Part shown: positions 11,169-20,992 of the stretch, one piece after another
How the letters are laid out: every line of letters begins with the position of its first letter
How positions within the stretch are numbered: the first letter of the stretch is position 1
Assembly (NCBI GenBank): GCA_026991755.1
Contig: JALXAX010000128.1
Coordinates: forward strand, 1-51,119
DNA from: Thiotrichaceae bacterium
GTDB lineage: Bacteria > Pseudomonadota > Gammaproteobacteria > Thiotrichales > Thiotrichaceae
Direction of reading: 5' to 3'
DNA length: 51,119 bases
The notes under the pieces: model-generated
What the model was told of the DNA's origin: nothing
Seen by the model: the letters and a program-made list of their open reading frames with translations, nothing else
The model's database searches: none
Program-made: the position numbers and the translations under genes

Positions 11169-11380
11169 GAGACCTTTGCATGAAAGGATGGCGAGAGAAA
11201 AATGAGCGTAATTTTCTCTACTTCTACTAAAAAAGCAGGTAATAGCCGAGCTATTGGCCGAACTTTTAGCAGAAATAGAGGGAATTCAAGCCATTTTTTA
11301 GTGAGCTTGCCGTTTTATCAAAACGGTCAACTCAATTATTTAGCTTGCTATATCCGTCATATCTTTTGTGCAAAGGTCTC
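11169..11380 (+). mobile_element. Family A MITE-like element, copy 1, in the infC-rpmI gap
   Basis: The 212-bp element has terminal inverted repeats (GAGACCTTTGCATGAAAGGA at the left; TCTTTTGTGCAAAGGTCTC at the right) and exact 5-bp flanking duplications TGTAT (11164-11168 and 11381-11385). Inside are palindromes CCGTTTTATCAAAACGG and AATAGCCGAGCTATT. It has no coding capacity. It sits 13 bp from the infC stop codon inside a ribosomal-protein operon. Confidence 0.85.
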
Positions 11381-11393
11381 TGTATATAGCTAA

Positions 11394-11966
11394 CTACTTA
11401 TCAGCTTCTTTCTGCTTTTTAGCAGCTTCTATAGCTGCTTTGTCCTGTGCAGATAATGGACCTAGTGTCATCATCATCTGGCGACCTTCCATCTTAGGGT
11501 ACTGCTCAACCGAGCCGTATTCAATAAGGTCTTTTTCGATACGCTTAAGCATTTCCATACCTAATTCACGATGTGCCATTTCACGACCACGAAAGCGTAC
11601 GGTTACTTTTGTCTTATCACCAACTTCTAGAAACTCTTTCAATTTACGTAGCTTGATATTGTAATCACCAATATCGGTACCAGGCCTAAGCTTGATCTCT
11701 TTTAGCTGTGTCTTTTTAGTTTTCTTTTTAGATTGGGATTTCTTCTTGCTCTCTTCGAACTTGAACTTACCATAATCCATGACACGACAAACAGACGGCT
11801 TTGCATTAGGTACGATCTCTACCAAATCCAAATTTGCATCTGCTGCTACTTGTTTAGCTTCTTCTAAGGAAACAACCCCTCGGTTTTCTCCTTCCGCATC
11901 AATCAATCGCACCTCTGGCGAGGTGATATTATCGTTGATTAGTTGCTTTTTTTTCTTTCCGGCGAT
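11394..11966 (-). CDS. infC: Translation initiation factor IF-3, with ATC start codon
   Basis: The start at 11966 is ATC and gives 190 residues beginning (M)[24 protein letters not shown] lies 6 bases upstream. The conserved IF-3 N-terminus INxxI..xEVRLI lies upstream of the first GTG in the frame (11912), so a start there would lose the N-terminal domain end. A TAG two codons before the ATC rules out a longer form. The N-domain has [13 protein letters not shown]; the C-domain has [14 protein letters not shown] and [18 protein letters not shown]-3 rejects non-standard start codons and so represses its own AUU/AUC-started mRNA. Confidence 0.95.
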   Translation of the reverse strand: MAGKKKKQLINDNITSPEVRLIDAEGENRGVVSLEEAKQVAADANLDLVEIVPNAKPSVCRVMDYGKFKFEESKKKSQSKKKTKKTQLKEIKLRPGTDIGDYNIKLRKLKEFLEVGDKTKVTVRFRGREMAHRELGMEMLKRIEKDLIEYGSVEQYPKMEGRQMMMTLGPLSAQDKAAIEAAKKQKEADK

Positions 11967-11978
11967 GTGCTACTCCTT
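11964..11978 (-). promoter_or_regulatory. infC ribosome binding site and ATC start codon
   Basis: On the minus strand AAGGAG (complement of 11973-11978) is followed by six bases and ATC (complement of 11964-11966). Non-AUG starts at infC are known to mediate IF-3 autoregulation; E. coli uses AUU. The thrS stop codon (11970-11972) lies between the two, so thrS and infC are translationally adjacent. Confidence 0.85.
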
Positions 11979-13895
11979 CAATAAGCTTAAGTTGTGTTCT
12001 GCAATCTCAGCTTTGATCTTATTAATAAAGTCGTCAACAGACAATGTTCCTAAATCATCTCCTGATCTGGTACGCACTGCTATAGACTCGTTTTCCATTT
12101 CTCGATCACCTGTGACCAACAAATAGGGAATACGTTGCAAAGTGTGCTCGCGGATTTTAAAGCCTATCTTCTCATTTCTCAAGTCCGAAATAGCACGAAT
12201 ACCTGCATTTTTAAGCTTTTCTACCACTTTTTCAACATAATCTGACTGTTTGTCAGTAATATTCATCACAACGACTTGTTCTGGCGACAACCATGTTGGG
12301 AACTTTCCTTCGAAATGTTCGATCAAAATACCTATGAATCGCTCAAACGAACCCAGGATTGCACGATGCAACATGACAGGTACAGGACGAGATCCATCTT
12401 CCGCAACATATTGTGCCTCTAAGCGCTCTGGCATAGAAAAATCAACCTGGATGGTACCTAGCTGCCAAACCCGACCCATGCAGTCTTTTAAAGAAAATTC
12501 AATTTTAGGTCCATAGAAAGCCCCTTCACCTGGAAGCTCTTGCCAATCCAAGCCTTTAGCATCCATCGCATCCGCCAATGCTTTTTCTGATTTATCCCAC
12601 ACTTCATCACTCCCTACACGATTGTCTGGTCGAGTAGATAAGCGATAAATAACTTCATCAAAACCAAAGTCCTCGTAAACTTCATGCAAGAAGTCGATAA
12701 AATCACTTACCTCAGATTCGATCTGCTCTTCAGTACAGAAGATATGCGCATCATCCTGAACAAATGCACGTACTCGCATCAAGCCATTTAACGCACCTGA
12801 CATTTCATTACGATGACAAGAACCGAACTCAGCCAAACGTAAGGGTAAATCACGATAACTTTTCAAACCTTGATTAAACACCTGTACATGACACGGGCAG
12901 TTCATTGGTTTGATAGCAAACTGTTTGCCATCCGAGTCCAAAGTGAACATATCATCGCTGTACTTAGCCGCATGGCCTGAACGTTCCCATAAAGAGAAGT
13001 CTACTAGCTGAGGTGTTTTAATTTCCTTGTAATCATGAGCATATTGCTTATTCCGCATATATTGCTCAATGGTGTTGTAAATAGTCCAGCCTTTGTCATG
13101 CCAAAACACTTGTCCAGGTGCTTCTTCTTGAATGTGGAACAAATCCAACTGACGACCAATCTTACGATGGTTACGTTTTTCAGCTTCTTCTAAACGTTTT
13201 AAATAGGCATTTAGTTCTTTCTTATTGGCCCATGCTGTTCCATAAACACGTTGTAGTTGTTCATTATTAGAATCACCACGCCAATAAGCACCTGCCAGTT
13301 TAGTTAGCTTAACCGCGGGAATTGAACCTGTATTAGGCACATGCGGGCCGCGACATAAGTCAATGAAATCACCTTGACGGTATAAAGAAAGTGCTTCATT
13401 TTCTGGAATACTCTCGATGATCTCCGCTTTATACGCTTCGCCCATATCACGGAAAAAAGCTACCGCTTCATCACGCTCCATCACACTACGTTCTACAGGT
13501 ACTTTTTGCTTGATGATTTCCTTCATGCGCTTTTCTATCAAAACCAAGTCTTCAGGAGTTAACATTTTCTCCATTGCAAAGTCATAGAAAAAGCCATCTT
13601 CAATAACAGGACCTATCGTTACTTGAGCATCGGGGTACAGTTGTTTTACAGCTTGCGCCATTAGATGAGCCGATGAGTGACGAATTATTTCTAACCCTTC
13701 ATCATCACGCGAAGTTACGATACTCAACTCAGCATCATCTTCCATCACGAATGAAGTATCGACCAACTGTCCATTTACTTTTCCACCCAATGCAGCTTTC
13801 GCTAAACCAGGACCGATATCAGAGGCGACATCAAAAACAGAAACTGCATTGTCAAACGAACGTTGACTACCATCAGGTAGAGAGATTACCGGCAT
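11970..13895 (-). CDS. thrS: Threonyl-tRNA synthetase
   Basis: The class II synthetase has 641 residues from the ATG at 13895. This start matches the family N-terminus [14 protein letters not shown] and has GGAG upstream; an ATG 13 codons earlier (13934) has neither. Domains in order are the TGS fold (1-60), an editing domain with [14 protein letters not shown], a catalytic core with the zinc-site segments [17 protein letters not shown] and [13 protein letters not shown], and an anticodon-binding domain with [10 protein letters not shown]. It is the first gene of the operon, with infC following at once. Confidence 0.98.
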   Translation of the reverse strand: MPVISLPDGSQRSFDNAVSVFDVASDIGPGLAKAALGGKVNGQLVDTSFVMEDDAELSIVTSRDDEGLEIIRHSSAHLMAQAVKQLYPDAQVTIGPVIEDGFFYDFAMEKMLTPEDLVLIEKRMKEIIKQKVPVERSVMERDEAVAFFRDMGEAYKAEIIESIPENEALSLYRQGDFIDLCRGPHVPNTGSIPAVKLTKLAGAYWRGDSNNEQLQRVYGTAWANKKELNAYLKRLEEAEKRNHRKIGRQLDLFHIQEEAPGQVFWHDKGWTIYNTIEQYMRNKQYAHDYKEIKTPQLVDFSLWERSGHAAKYSDDMFTLDSDGKQFAIKPMNCPCHVQVFNQGLKSYRDLPLRLAEFGSCHRNEMSGALNGLMRVRAFVQDDAHIFCTEEQIESEVSDFIDFLHEVYEDFGFDEVIYRLSTRPDNRVGSDEVWDKSEKALADAMDAKGLDWQELPGEGAFYGPKIEFSLKDCMGRVWQLGTIQVDFSMPERLEAQYVAEDGSRPVPVMLHRAILGSFERFIGILIEHFEGKFPTWLSPEQVVVMNITDKQSDYVEKVVEKLKNAGIRAISDLRNEKIGFKIREHTLQRIPYLLVTGDREMENESIAVRTRSGDDLGTLSVDDFINKIKAEIAEHNLSLLKE

Positions 13896-13992
13896 TATTA
13901 TTTCTCCAGTGGTGATCCTTACGAAAGACCACATGTGTTTATTTGAAAATCACAGCTCACTGATTAAAATACCAGCAAGCCAAAAGCGGGTA

Positions 13993-14021
13993 TTATAATC
14001 GTAATTTCAAGATTTGCTAAT
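13993..14021 (-). promoter_or_regulatory. Probable sigma-70 promoter of the thrS operon
   Basis: On the minus strand a perfect -10 box TATAAT (complement of 13993-13998) lies 17 bases after a weak -35 TTAGCA (complement of 14016-14021). The predicted transcript begins near 13985 and has a leader of about 90 bases before the thrS start. It is read from sequence only. Confidence 0.6.
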
Positions 14022-14232
14022 ATAAATAATAAAGCTCCGATAAATGGATCTTTATTAAGGATTTAAGCTACCAGCACTCCAGACTTGATGGATTCAGAGC
14101 AGTCCAAGGCGTTCAAAACAAGGCTTGGATGGCAGGCAATGGTTGCTCCCTTGGCAAAACGCAGTGTTGAGCGCTTTGGGTTACTCCCTTCAGGCGAGTC
14201 ATGAAACCCAGCTTGTTAGAGTACCGATCTGA

Positions 14233-15912
14233 CTACCCCTCTTTTCTTTTCTCCCTAAACCAATCCAACAAGCCATCTGTAGAGGCATCATGTTGATAAA
14301 GCGTTCTTCCAGACTTAATCTCATTTAAAATATTAGATGCCAGCTTTTTACCAAGCTCCACACCCCACTGATCATAGGAATTTAAGTTCCAAATTGCACC
14401 CTGTACAAATATTTTATGCTCATACAAGGCCAATAGTGAACCCAATGAACGAGGCGTTAATTGGTCAAGGACAATTGAGTTGCTAGGCTGGTTTCCTTGA
14501 AACGTCATATGAGGAATATGCTTCTCAATTTCATCAAGCTCCACACCCGCATTACGTAATTGCAAGCGTGTTTCGTTTTCGTTACGGCCCCGCATTAGAG
14601 CTTCTGTTTGTGCAATAAAATTGGAAGCCAAAATATCACAATGCTCTTTCAAGCAAGAATGTGAACGAACTGAAGCTATAAAATCAGTCGGTATAAGGCG
14701 TGTACCTTGGTGTAACAATTGGTAGAAAGCATGCTGGCCATTGATGCCCTCCGTTCCCCATATTACTTTTCCTGTTGAATAAGTAGTCTGTAAACCATCA
14801 CGATCTACCGATTTACCATTACTTTCCATATCCGCTTGTTCTAAATAAGCAGGTAATAGCCTTAAATGATGATCATAGGGAAGTACTGCACTAGATTCCG
14901 CACCAAAGAAATTGCCATACCAAATGCCAATAAGTGCAAGAATCATCGGCATATTGGTTTCCATAGGTTCATTTTGAAAATGCTTATCCATAGCTTCCGC
15001 CCCTTCAAGCATTTCGATAAAGCGATCCATTCCTACATAAAGCGCGATAGACAAACCAATCGCAGACCATAAAGAGTATCGGCCTCCGACCCAATCCCAA
15101 AATTCAAACATATTAGAAAGGTCAATACCAAAGGCTTCAACTGCTTCACTGTTGGTTGATATCGCGACAAAATGCCTGGCGATATCTTTTTCGCTGATGG
15201 CAGGGTCTGCTAAGAACCACTTTCTTGCAGTATTCGCATTGGTAATGGTTTCTTGAGTAGTAAATGTTTTGGATGCAATAATGAAAATAGTAGTTTCCGC
15301 ATCTAAATCCATTAAGCGGTTTTCTATTTGAGTACCATCCACATTGGAAACAAAGTGGACTCTTAGTCTATCTGCATAGGGCGTTAACGCGCGACAGACC
15401 ATATTAGGGCCTAAGTCAGAACCACCAATACCTATGTTAACAATATCGGTAATAGGCTTACCCGTGTAACCCTTCCACTCGCCTGATCGCACTTTTCCAG
15501 TGAAGACACGCATCTTTTCTAGCTCGTGCAAAATCCCTGGCATTACATCTTTACCATCAACCATTATAGGGCGGCCTGAGCGGTTACGTAGCGCGGTATG
15601 TAACACCGCCCTCCCTTCTGTATTGTTTATTTTTTCACCACGAAACATAGCATCGCGAAACTCGCGTACTTTTTGCTTCCGAGCCAAATAGAAGAGATGA
15701 TCAAGCGTATAATCGGTAATAATATTCTTAGAATAATCTAGCAACATGTTCTCAAAAGACAATGAAAACTGATCAAACCGATCCGGGTTTTCGGAAAATA
15801 AATCCATCATTTTAACGCTCTTCATATCATTATGATGAACGAGTAAACGTTGCCAAGCAGGCGTATGAACAAGCGTAGATTTTGCGTTAGAAATGAGTCC
15901 TAATGAGCGCAT
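14233..15912 (-). CDS. pgi: Glucose-6-phosphate isomerase
   Basis: The 559-residue protein interconverts glucose 6-phosphate and fructose 6-phosphate. It carries the SIS-type sugar-phosphate motifs [27 protein letters not shown] and [17 protein letters not shown], and the C-terminal signature segment [13 protein letters not shown]. The length is normal for the long bacterial form. GGTG lies before the ATG at 15912. It is likely a single-gene unit: repeat-filled gaps lie on both sides, about 340 bp before thrS and more than 1 kb upstream. Confidence 0.98.
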   Translation of the reverse strand: MRSLGLISNAKSTLVHTPAWQRLLVHHNDMKSVKMMDLFSENPDRFDQFSLSFENMLLDYSKNIITDYTLDHLFYLARKQKVREFRDAMFRGEKINNTEGRAVLHTALRNRSGRPIMVDGKDVMPGILHELEKMRVFTGKVRSGEWKGYTGKPITDIVNIGIGGSDLGPNMVCRALTPYADRLRVHFVSNVDGTQIENRLMDLDAETTIFIIASKTFTTQETITNANTARKWFLADPAISEKDIARHFVAISTNSEAVEAFGIDLSNMFEFWDWVGGRYSLWSAIGLSIALYVGMDRFIEMLEGAEAMDKHFQNEPMETNMPMILALIGIWYGNFFGAESSAVLPYDHHLRLLPAYLEQADMESNGKSVDRDGLQTTYSTGKVIWGTEGINGQHAFYQLLHQGTRLIPTDFIASVRSHSCLKEHCDILASNFIAQTEALMRGRNENETRLQLRNAGVELDEIEKHIPHMTFQGNQPSNSIVLDQLTPRSLGSLLALYEHKIFVQGAIWNLNSYDQWGVELGKKLASNILNEIKSGRTLYQHDASTDGLLDWFREKRKEG

Positions 15913-16026
15913 AACATCACCAATTTTAATTGTTTTTTGTAATTCCCAATTGCTACAAAGTAAGAAACTTTGCGATCGTTAGCCTATTTCAGCTAACACT
16001 CTATATTACTGAATTACATTCATTAT

Positions 16027-16195
16027 GAGACTTTTGCATGAAAGAATGACGAGAAAAAAATGAGCGTAATTTCCTCTATTTTTGCTAAAAAAGAGGAAAT
16101 TCAAACCATTTTTTAGTGAGCTTGCCGTTTTATCAAAACGGTCAACTCAATTATTAAGCTTGCTATATTCGTCATTTCTTTCGTGCAAAGGTCTC
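16027..16195 (+). mobile_element. Family A MITE-like element, copy 2
   Basis: The 169-bp copy has terminal repeats GAGACTTTTGCATGAAAG and CTTTCGTGCAAAGGTCTC, with exact 5-bp flanking duplications ATTAT (16022-16026 and 16196-16200). It lacks the internal segment that holds the AATAGC/GCTATT palindrome in copy 1. This looks like a clean internal deletion of about 40 bp. Confidence 0.85.
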
Positions 16196-16200
16196 ATTAT

Positions 16201-16627
16201 AATAGTCCTGTGTATTCCCTTACGTTTTGCATAATTGCAAAACTAATACTAGACATTAATTACTACCTCATCCCTGATGATTGTAGGTCGTATCTGTTTT
16301 ATAGTTTATTATTTTTAATAAATAAACAACTCTCTTTGAGTTTTTCAAATAGGTACTGTTTGTCACCGCAATTTCCCAACAACTAAAAGATACAGTGTTT
16401 AAATATTAACAAATAGTATACATCGCTCAATTAATTTTCACTATGAACGGTATCGGCAAAGCACTACCTTTCACAAATAATGCGACCCTTCATCTAGATA
16501 GACGTTAACTTCAATGAGGAAAAAAATGGCTCTGTGGACATTGTTTGTATGCTTCGACGTGATACCTTTGCAGGATTTCTAACTCACAAAATCATGAGAG
16601 ACGGTAAGTTAGAGCGTTACAGTTATT
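16201..16627. other. Gene-free stretch between pgi and a hypothetical gene
   Basis: AT-rich sequence with only short, poorly supported open frames on either strand. A tiny frame at 16526 (MALWTLF...) follows GAGG but has only about 18 codons. Nothing recognisable was found. Confidence 0.4.
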
Positions 16628-16867
16628 TCACACACGTTCCTTAGTACTTACCTTCTTTTCTATCTCTGATAGTGGCTCATGAGTTAACAAAGATAATTGG
16701 TGTTTAATCAATCTCATTATTAGAGTCTGTAGATAGCTGTCAGACGAAAAGCGATTTATTTTTCTTGAATGACTGACTCCCGCTTTCGAGTGCTTCGTCG
16801 TTCTCTTCAAAGCTTTAGATATTGGAAAAATACTAGATACATTACTTGTACTTTTTGTCGCACTCAT
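16628..16867 (-). CDS. Small basic hypothetical protein
   Basis: Not recognised. From the ATG at 16867 it would encode 79 residues starting MSATKSTSNVSSIF, rich in Ser, Lys and Arg, without a membrane segment. An ATG six codons earlier is possible, but AAGGA lies 7 bases before 16867, which decides the start. It is divergent from the DUF4870 gene across an AT-rich 117-bp gap. Its last codons overlap a sequence (16631-16648) that matches the outer arm of the family E repeat at 19621, so the stop codon may come from a repeat remnant. It could be real or a chance frame. Confidence 0.4.
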   Translation of the reverse strand: MSATKSTSNVSSIFPISKALKRTTKHSKAGVSHSRKINRFSSDSYLQTLIMRLIKHQLSLLTHEPLSEIEKKVSTKERV

Positions 16868-16984
16868 TGCAGATCCTTTGCACACTTACTCACCAGATGG
16901 TTTACATTGATATGAAGTTATACTACTTATCATTACTTTATCAAGTAGAATAACAGCTGACATATTCATTACAGGAGTTAAATC

Positions 16985-17341
16985 ATGTCTAAATCAATAG
17001 TGAACAAGGATGATAAAAAATGGGGAATGGTCGCTCATTTATCAGCACTAGCAGGGATCATTTTCCCACTAGGTATTGTACTCGGCCCGCTTATTGTTTG
17101 GTTACTGAAACGGAATGAGGGTAAGTTTATTGATGATCAAGCCAAGGAAGCATTAAACTTTCAAATTACGGTTGTTATTATCAGTTTTGTACTAGTCGTA
17201 CTAGCCGCAGCCTTTAAACCTTTCATGATTCTCGCTGCTATTGTAGGCATAGCAGGACTAATTTTTGCAGTGATTGCGGGTCTTAAAGCAAAAGAAGGGG
17301 AGAAATATCGTTACCCTTTCTCTTTTCGCTTCATCAAATAG
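16985..17341 (+). CDS. DUF4870 family small membrane protein
   Basis: The 118-residue protein fits the DUF4870 (Tic20-like) layout: KKWGMVAHLSALAGIIFPLG, a GPLIVWLLKRNEGKFIDDQAKEALNFQ segment that is the family hallmark, then two more hydrophobic stretches (about 54-72 and 77-98). The function is unknown. The ATG follows AGGAG at good spacing. It stands alone, converging with the YeeE/YedE permease gene. Confidence 0.85.
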   Translation: MSKSIVNKDDKKWGMVAHLSALAGIIFPLGIVLGPLIVWLLKRNEGKFIDDQAKEALNFQITVVIISFVLVVLAAAFKPFMILAAIVGIAGLIFAVIAGLKAKEGEKYRYPFSFRFIK

Positions 17342-17378
17342 TCTGTGATTCTCAAAATTGATCCGCCTTGAACTCAAA

Positions 17379-17409
17379 CCCACCAAAGCGATAATTACAC
17401 TTTGGCGGG
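17379..17409. terminator. Hairpin between convergent genes
   Basis: CCCACCAAAG (17379-17388) pairs with CTTTGGCGGG (17400-17409) with one mismatch around an 11-base loop. It sits between the convergent DUF4870 and permease genes, where a shared terminator is expected. No T-run follows on either side, so it may be only a weak terminator. Confidence 0.4.
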
Positions 17410-17429
17410 CTGAATTCAAAGTAGCGTTA

Positions 17430-18650
17430 TTAAACCTTATCCAGTTTACGTAAAGAATTTGGCAACAACCGCATATCGGCAAGGCCTGCAACTAATGCCT
17501 TCATAAAGGTAGCCTCATCCTCATATACCATCTGGTAGTACTGGATTTTCATCGTAAGCGCGCTACCAAAAACAATCGCAGCGAAAGTTAGGAATGAGCC
17601 TAATGCCAGTGTTGAAGCGCCTGTAACCGCTTGGCCAATCGTACAGCCAATCGCTAGCACTCCACCAACACCCATCAGGAAAGCGCCTATAATATGGTTA
17701 AAGAAATCTTTCCAACCCGAGAACCATTCAATACGGAAAGTTCTGGAAAGAGCGGAATAAAGCAATGAGCCTGTTATCACACCCGCTGCTGCCACTAATG
17801 CAAAGGTAACATAAGTATTTGAGAAGCCAGACTTAAGCCACATTAAAAAATGTGCTGTTGGTTGTACAAAAGTAAAGGCTTGCGCACCAAGACCATAAGG
17901 ACGATCATCCATCATCTCAGCTTCTTCGAGGAGGTTTTGCCCCATAGCTCCTGTTGTTACCCACCAGGCAGCGACGATAATCAAACCAATAACTAGCCCA
18001 GCTGTCATATGATCCCAGTTGCCACGAAAATCCGTAGACTTTAAAGCCCACAACAGCATCAATGTACCGAGGACTGCCGCTATAACATGACCTGTTGATA
18101 ATGAATCAGTACCTGTGAAGTGGCTAACAATCGATCCAAGCCCTTGGCTTTCGATACCAGAAACAGATAAATCAATATTAGCAGGCTCCATCCAGCTTAG
18201 AAAAACAATATGCCCAAAGTCAGTAAAGACCATAAGGTACGCACCTATTCCAATGGTCAACAATACAAAAATAGATTTAAGGTTACCACCACCAAAACGC
18301 AGTAATGACTTATTGCCACAGCCTGATGCTAATGTCATACCAATACCGAACATGATTCCACCAAGTAGGTGTCTCGGCCAGGAAAACATAGGTGAACGAT
18401 AAGGAGGGTTCGATGTTTCACCGCTTTGCGTGAGTGACATATCTACGAAACCAAAATGTTCTAATAGCATCACGCCCAATATAGCCACACCTAGCGCAAA
18501 CATCCATGCCCGCATTCGTCCTGTATCGCCCATATTAACAACATCGGAGACAGCCCCCATGGTACAAAAATTGGTTTTATTGGCTACTATGCCTAACAGC
18601 ACAGCGAGTCCAAACGCCCATAGTAAAATCTGCGTGTAAATCTCCATCAA
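17430..18650 (-). CDS. YeeE/YedE-family sulfur-compound permease
   Basis: The 406-residue polytopic membrane protein is the long, two-half form of the YeeE/YedE (DUF395) family. Members carry thiosulfate or other sulfur species; the family includes the thiosulfate transporter TsuA. The conserved cysteines of the transport path lie in NKTNFCTMGAVSD (Cys29), LASGCGNKSLLRFGGGN (Cys111) and, near residue 342, AIGCTIGQAVTGAS. About nine hydrophobic segments are visible. It follows the MtfA-like gene on the same strand after 152 bp. The actual substrate cannot be read from sequence. Confidence 0.92.
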   Translation of the reverse strand: MMEIYTQILLWAFGLAVLLGIVANKTNFCTMGAVSDVVNMGDTGRMRAWMFALGVAILGVMLLEHFGFVDMSLTQSGETSNPPYRSPMFSWPRHLLGGIMFGIGMTLASGCGNKSLLRFGGGNLKSIFVLLTIGIGAYLMVFTDFGHIVFLSWMEPANIDLSVSGIESQGLGSIVSHFTGTDSLSTGHVIAAVLGTLMLLWALKSTDFRGNWDHMTAGLVIGLIIVAAWWVTTGAMGQNLLEEAEMMDDRPYGLGAQAFTFVQPTAHFLMWLKSGFSNTYVTFALVAAAGVITGSLLYSALSRTFRIEWFSGWKDFFNHIIGAFLMGVGGVLAIGCTIGQAVTGASTLALGSFLTFAAIVFGSALTMKIQYYQMVYEDEATFMKALVAGLADMRLLPNSLRKLDKV

Positions 18651-18802
18651 TCATCCTCTGTTAACGGTTTAATTGGGTTTAGTTCGAAAGTCGTGAAGCC
18701 TAAATCATTTCTAGCAGCTCTTCTGTTGATCTAGATTAACTTTCTATTTAAGCAGATTACCGCAAGTGTGAGGTTTTGTAAAAGCTCAGCCCAATAAACT
18801 AG

Positions 18803-19585
18803 TTAAGTTTTTAAGATAAGACTGGATTGAATGCGAGGATGTTGTTTATAAAAAAGCTCCAATTGTTCATAAACATCTATTTGATAGTGCTTGAGAACTT
18901 CAGGTGCAGTAAAAAAGTACTCACTGATAACTGCAAAGTACTCAGCGGGATTGGTACTTGCATATCGGTTGATGTAAGCATCTTCTATATTGCGATTTAA
19001 CTCATCAAAGCCATTACTTAAGGACTCCGTCCATTGATCTCTATGCATAGACGGATGTAGTGGAGGCATTCCATTGGCTCTACCATTTAACATATCCAAC
19101 TTATGACAGAATTCATGAATCACTACATTATGTCCTGGCACTAGATTGAAACTGTCAGAATGCACTTCTTCCCAAGACAGAATGACGGGTCCGTGAGACC
19201 AGGACTCACCACTTAATACGCGTTCTTCCTGATGAATTAAACCATTGTGATCAGATATTTCACGCTTAACGATGAAATTAGCAGGATAAACAACAATTTC
19301 CACCCAACCATCATAATACTCAAGGTCAAGATTAATAATGGGCAGACAAGCCTGCGCAGCAATAATTAAACGCACCTCCTCTGTTATCTCAAAACCTTGC
19401 ACGCCTGTAAATGTTTTCTCATAAAGAAACAAAGTGGTTAACTTTCGAAGCATTCTAAGTTCTTGAGTAGTCAGGTTTTGTAATATGGGCAGGCTACGAG
19501 CTACTTGATCCCATAAATTTTCAGCAATCGCATATTGCCTAAGAATAAAGGGACGGAATAACTTTTTGATCCAATAGAACATCAA
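18803..19585 (-). CDS. mtfA: MtfA-like zinc metallopeptidase
   Basis: The 260-residue protein of the MtfA/DgsA anti-repressor family has a gluzincin motif H157-E-F-C-H161 within VIHEFCHKLDMLNGRANG and a downstream glutamate in NPAEYFAVISEYFF. In E. coli MtfA binds the glucose repressor Mlc and has peptidase activity; no Mlc gene is seen here. The N-terminal FYWIKKLFRPFIL region is the family's hydrophobic start. An alternative start is the second Met codon (19582). Confidence 0.9.
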   Translation of the reverse strand: MMFYWIKKLFRPFILRQYAIAENLWDQVARSLPILQNLTTQELRMLRKLTTLFLYEKTFTGVQGFEITEEVRLIIAAQACLPIINLDLEYYDGWVEIVVYPANFIVKREISDHNGLIHQEERVLSGESWSHGPVILSWEEVHSDSFNLVPGHNVVIHEFCHKLDMLNGRANGMPPLHPSMHRDQWTESLSNGFDELNRNIEDAYINRYASTNPAEYFAVISEYFFTAPEVLKHYQIDVYEQLELFYKQHPRIQSSLILKT

Positions 19586-19620
19586 TAAAGTATGGGCTTA
19601 GTATTAAGGTTCTCAAGCTG

Positions 19621-19836
19621 TACTAAGGAACGTGCATTGAAATAATCTCAACACTCTAACTTGCTTTATTGCCTCAGCTTGAATGATCTTAAATCGTTGC
19701 GTAGAGTGACTATGTGCCTGCTGAAGCTTCTAAGTTTCGCTAAAGCTCAGCTAAGTATTTTGATCATCCAATCTGGAACAATAATTCTTCGCTATAGTTG
19801 TCGATGTTATTCCATACACGCTCCTAAGTAATACTC
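19621..19836. repeat. Family E palindromic element, copy 2
   Basis: The outer arms CTAAGGAACGTGCATTGAAA (from 19623) and TATTCCATACACGCTCCTAAG (ending near 19831) pair. The inner arms CAGCTTGAATGATC (19675-19688) and GATCATCCAATCTGG (19762-19776) match the inner arms of the copy at 3260-3434. The outer arms differ between the two copies, so the shared unit may be the inner core. A fragment of the outer arm recurs at 16631-16648. Confidence 0.55.
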
Positions 19837-19880
19837 ACCCATAGACTTGTTATTGGTACAAACACCTCTTTATTTATATT

Positions 19881-20092
19881 GAGACCTTTGCGCGAAAGAT
19901 ATGACGGACATAGCAAGCTTAATAATTGAGTTGACCTTTTTGATAAAACGGCAGGCTCACTAAAAAATGGCTTGAATTCCCTCTATTTCTGCTAAAAATT
20001 CGGCCAACAGCTCGGCTATTACCCTCTTTTTTAGCAGAAATAGATGAAATTACGCTCATTTATCTCTCGCCATCCTTTCATGCAAAGCTCTC
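19881..20092 (-). mobile_element. Family A MITE-like element, copy 3 (inverted)
   Basis: The 212-bp element is in the opposite orientation to copies 1, 2, 4 and 5, with ends GAGACCTTTGCGCGAAAG and CATGCAAAGCTCTC. The flanking pentamers ATATT (19876-19880) and TTATT (20093-20097) agree at four of five positions, consistent with an aged target duplication. Confidence 0.8.
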
Positions 20093-20143
20093 TTATTAGC
20101 TGAATAGAGCCTGGAAGGCAATACATAACTAATCTTCTTAGGC

Positions 20144-20176
20144 AAAAAAATAGGGTTCAGATGAACCCTATTTTTT
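20144..20176. terminator. Bidirectional intrinsic terminator
   Basis: A-run (20144-20150), hairpin ATAGGGTT/AACCCTAT (about 20150-20171) and T-run (to 20176). It lies 39 bp downstream of the Ala-rich lipoprotein stop codon and should end that minus-strand transcript. It reads equally well on the plus strand. Confidence 0.85.
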
Positions 20177-20214
20177 AACAATATATAGCCAACTTAAGTC
20201 AACTAAGGATTGTT

Positions 20215-20499
20215 TTAGTGTGCTGCTTCTTTTGCTGCATCTACAGCATCACCTGCTGCTTCTTTAGTTGCATCAACCGCGCCAGCCGCAGCTTCTTTAC
20301 CAGCTTCAACTGCTGCACCCGCTGCATCTTTAGCAGCATCAGTTACATTTCCGCCAGCTTCCATAGTTGCTTTACCAGCATCCATTGCTGCACCGGCTGC
20401 ATCTCCAGCCGCGCCTTTTGCTGCATCCATGGCATCTTCGCCACAGGCAGTAAGGCCAGCAGCAAGAATAAGAGTTGCAAATAAGGTAGATAATTTCAT
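20215..20499 (-). CDS. Ala-rich repeat lipoprotein
   Basis: From the ATG at 20499 (GGAG upstream) the protein has 94 residues. A signal peptide ends in the lipobox LTAC, giving lipidated Cys19. The rest is almost only Ala, Gly, Asp, Glu, Lys and Met in an 11-residue rhythm such as DAAKGAAGDAAGA and DATKEAAGDAV, predicting an amphipathic helix like LEA-type or apolipoprotein-like proteins. It resembles small abundant periplasmic helix lipoproteins, but no specific function can be assigned. It is a single gene with its own terminator. Confidence 0.8.
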   Translation of the reverse strand: MKLSTLFATLILAAGLTACGEDAMDAAKGAAGDAAGAAMDAGKATMEAGGNVTDAAKDAAGAAVEAGKEAAAGAVDATKEAAGDAVDAAKEAAH

Positions 20500-20763
20500 T
20501 TCTTTCTCCACAAAGTATATGAATTCCAATACTGCATTTAGTACTAACACCAGATGCTTATCGAAACACTCAACAAACCAGAATAGTTTCTGATTACTAG
20601 CACATAAAACCAAGACCAAGACCAATATTTATTGGCTCAGACTACACGTTACATGCTCGGTTCGTAGTCTATATGAAAAAAAATGAATTACCAGCATGAT
20701 CTACGCTGCACGCCTATCTAATTCGCTTGAAAATCTTACAGTTACATTGAAAATATACAATAT

Positions 20764-20973
20764 GAGCCTTTGCATGAAAGGATGACGAGAGAAAAACGAG
20801 CGTAATTTTCTCTATTATCTGCTAAAAAAGAGTGTAATAGTCAAGCTATTGGCCGAATTTTTAGCAGAAATAGAGGGAATTTAACCTTTTTTAGTGAGCT
20901 TGCCGTTTTATCAAAACAGTCAACTCAATTATTAAGCTTGCTAAATCCGCCGTATCCTTCATGCAAAGGCCTC
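20764..20973 (+). mobile_element. Family A MITE-like element, copy 4
   Basis: The 210-bp element has ends GAGCCTTTGCATGAAAG and CATGCAAAGGCCTC and exact 5-bp duplications AATAT (20759-20763 and 20974-20978). The end base pairs GCC/GGC have changed on both sides relative to the usual ACC/GGT, so the terminal repeat is kept complementary. Confidence 0.85.
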
Positions 20974-20992
20974 AATATGTTGATAACGACAC

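Noticed and set aside
11202-11393. Plus-strand 63-codon frame between rpmI and infC
   Set aside because: It is almost wholly within the family A element; other copies break the frame.
16183-16386. Plus-strand 67-codon frame after pgi
   Set aside because: It begins inside the end of a family A element and has AT-driven composition without ribosome site.
20500-20625. N-terminal extension of the Ala-rich lipoprotein
   Set aside because: It would hide the signal peptide behind 42 residues; the ATG at 20499 has its own ribosome site and gives a proper lipobox signal.
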